Source: Aeoliella straminimaris
GTDB lineage: Bacteria > Planctomycetota > Planctomycetia > Pirellulales > Lacipirellulaceae
Assembly (NCBI RefSeq): GCF_024054565.1
Contig: NZ_JAMXLR010000036.1
Location: 496,001-560,000, forward strand
Length of the DNA stretch: 64,000 nucleotides
Reading direction: 5' to 3'
Shown here: one piece after another, positions 63,970-64,000 of the stretch
How the letters are laid out: each line of letters starts with the position of its first letter
Position numbering within the stretch: the first letter of the stretch is position 1
Position numbers and translations under genes: made by a program
Notes under the pieces: generated by a model
The model's database searches: none
Seen by the model: the letters and a program-made list of their open reading frames with translations, nothing else
What the model was told of the DNA's origin: nothing

Positions 63970-64000
63970 GGTTCAGTGTTGGGCTAGAGGTCGAAGTAGC

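Overview
The window looks like a chromosomal segment of a planctomycete, most likely in the Pirellulales. The evidence is the gene content: a Ser/Thr kinase with a DLG motif and a C-terminal membrane anchor, exported proteins with PEP-CTERM tails, very large barrel-plus-beta-helix surface proteins, and many secreted proteins I cannot place in any family. Most genes are GC-rich. I see no rRNA, tRNA, CRISPR array, transposase or integrase. The assignment to Pirellulales is an inference from content, not from a marker gene.

Left part (1-11.7 kb). A FabZ-like dehydratase and a FabI-type enoyl reductase are followed by a membrane Ser/Thr kinase, a FabH/OleA-type condensing enzyme and a CPBP membrane protease. 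Next come a class-I-amidotransferase-like protein that has lost its nucleophile cysteine and a compact arsenic cassette (arsR divergent from arsM and acr3). A lipoprotein lipase and a small membrane protein close this part.

Accessory island (about 11.7-16.4 kb). A C-rich, repeat-bearing non-coding stretch leads into the most unusual part of the window: four nearly identical copies of the 3' tail of a Hint (intein-like) domain. The first three are each followed by a different toxin tip and then by an immunity-like gene. The modules are (1) an HNH/EndoVII-type 'HH' nuclease with a CxxC...CxxC protein, (2) a deaminase-like tip behind a frameshifted Hint tail with a small unknown protein, and (3) an AHH-type nuclease with an Imm11/DUF1629-like protein. 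A fourth tail has no toxin. No secretion or carrier part of a polymorphic toxin lies in the window, so these look like stored or displaced toxin/immunity cassettes. The toxin and immunity genes are visibly more AT-rich than the Hint tails.

Middle part (16.4-44.9 kb). It holds a PEP-CTERM protein, PfpI and YbgC-like enzymes, a tandem ACT protein, an HD phosphohydrolase and a RedB-like/histidine kinase/response regulator operon. A MarR-regulated RND efflux operon, a FabD-like acyltransferase and a CBS protein follow. An ABC-2 export operon with a large accessory membrane protein comes next. A large secreted protein and a lipoprotein-lipA-cysK group then lead to a DUF421 membrane protein.

Right part (44.9-64 kb). 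Two paralogous barrel/beta-helix surface proteins (736 and 1487 residues) flank cinA, nadE, a SUKH protein, a mazEF pair with a palindromic operator candidate, an rlmL gene without an obvious canonical start codon, an esterase, a PEP-CTERM-anchored cyclophilin and a Skp-like lipoprotein. The window ends with purU and an HDOD protein.
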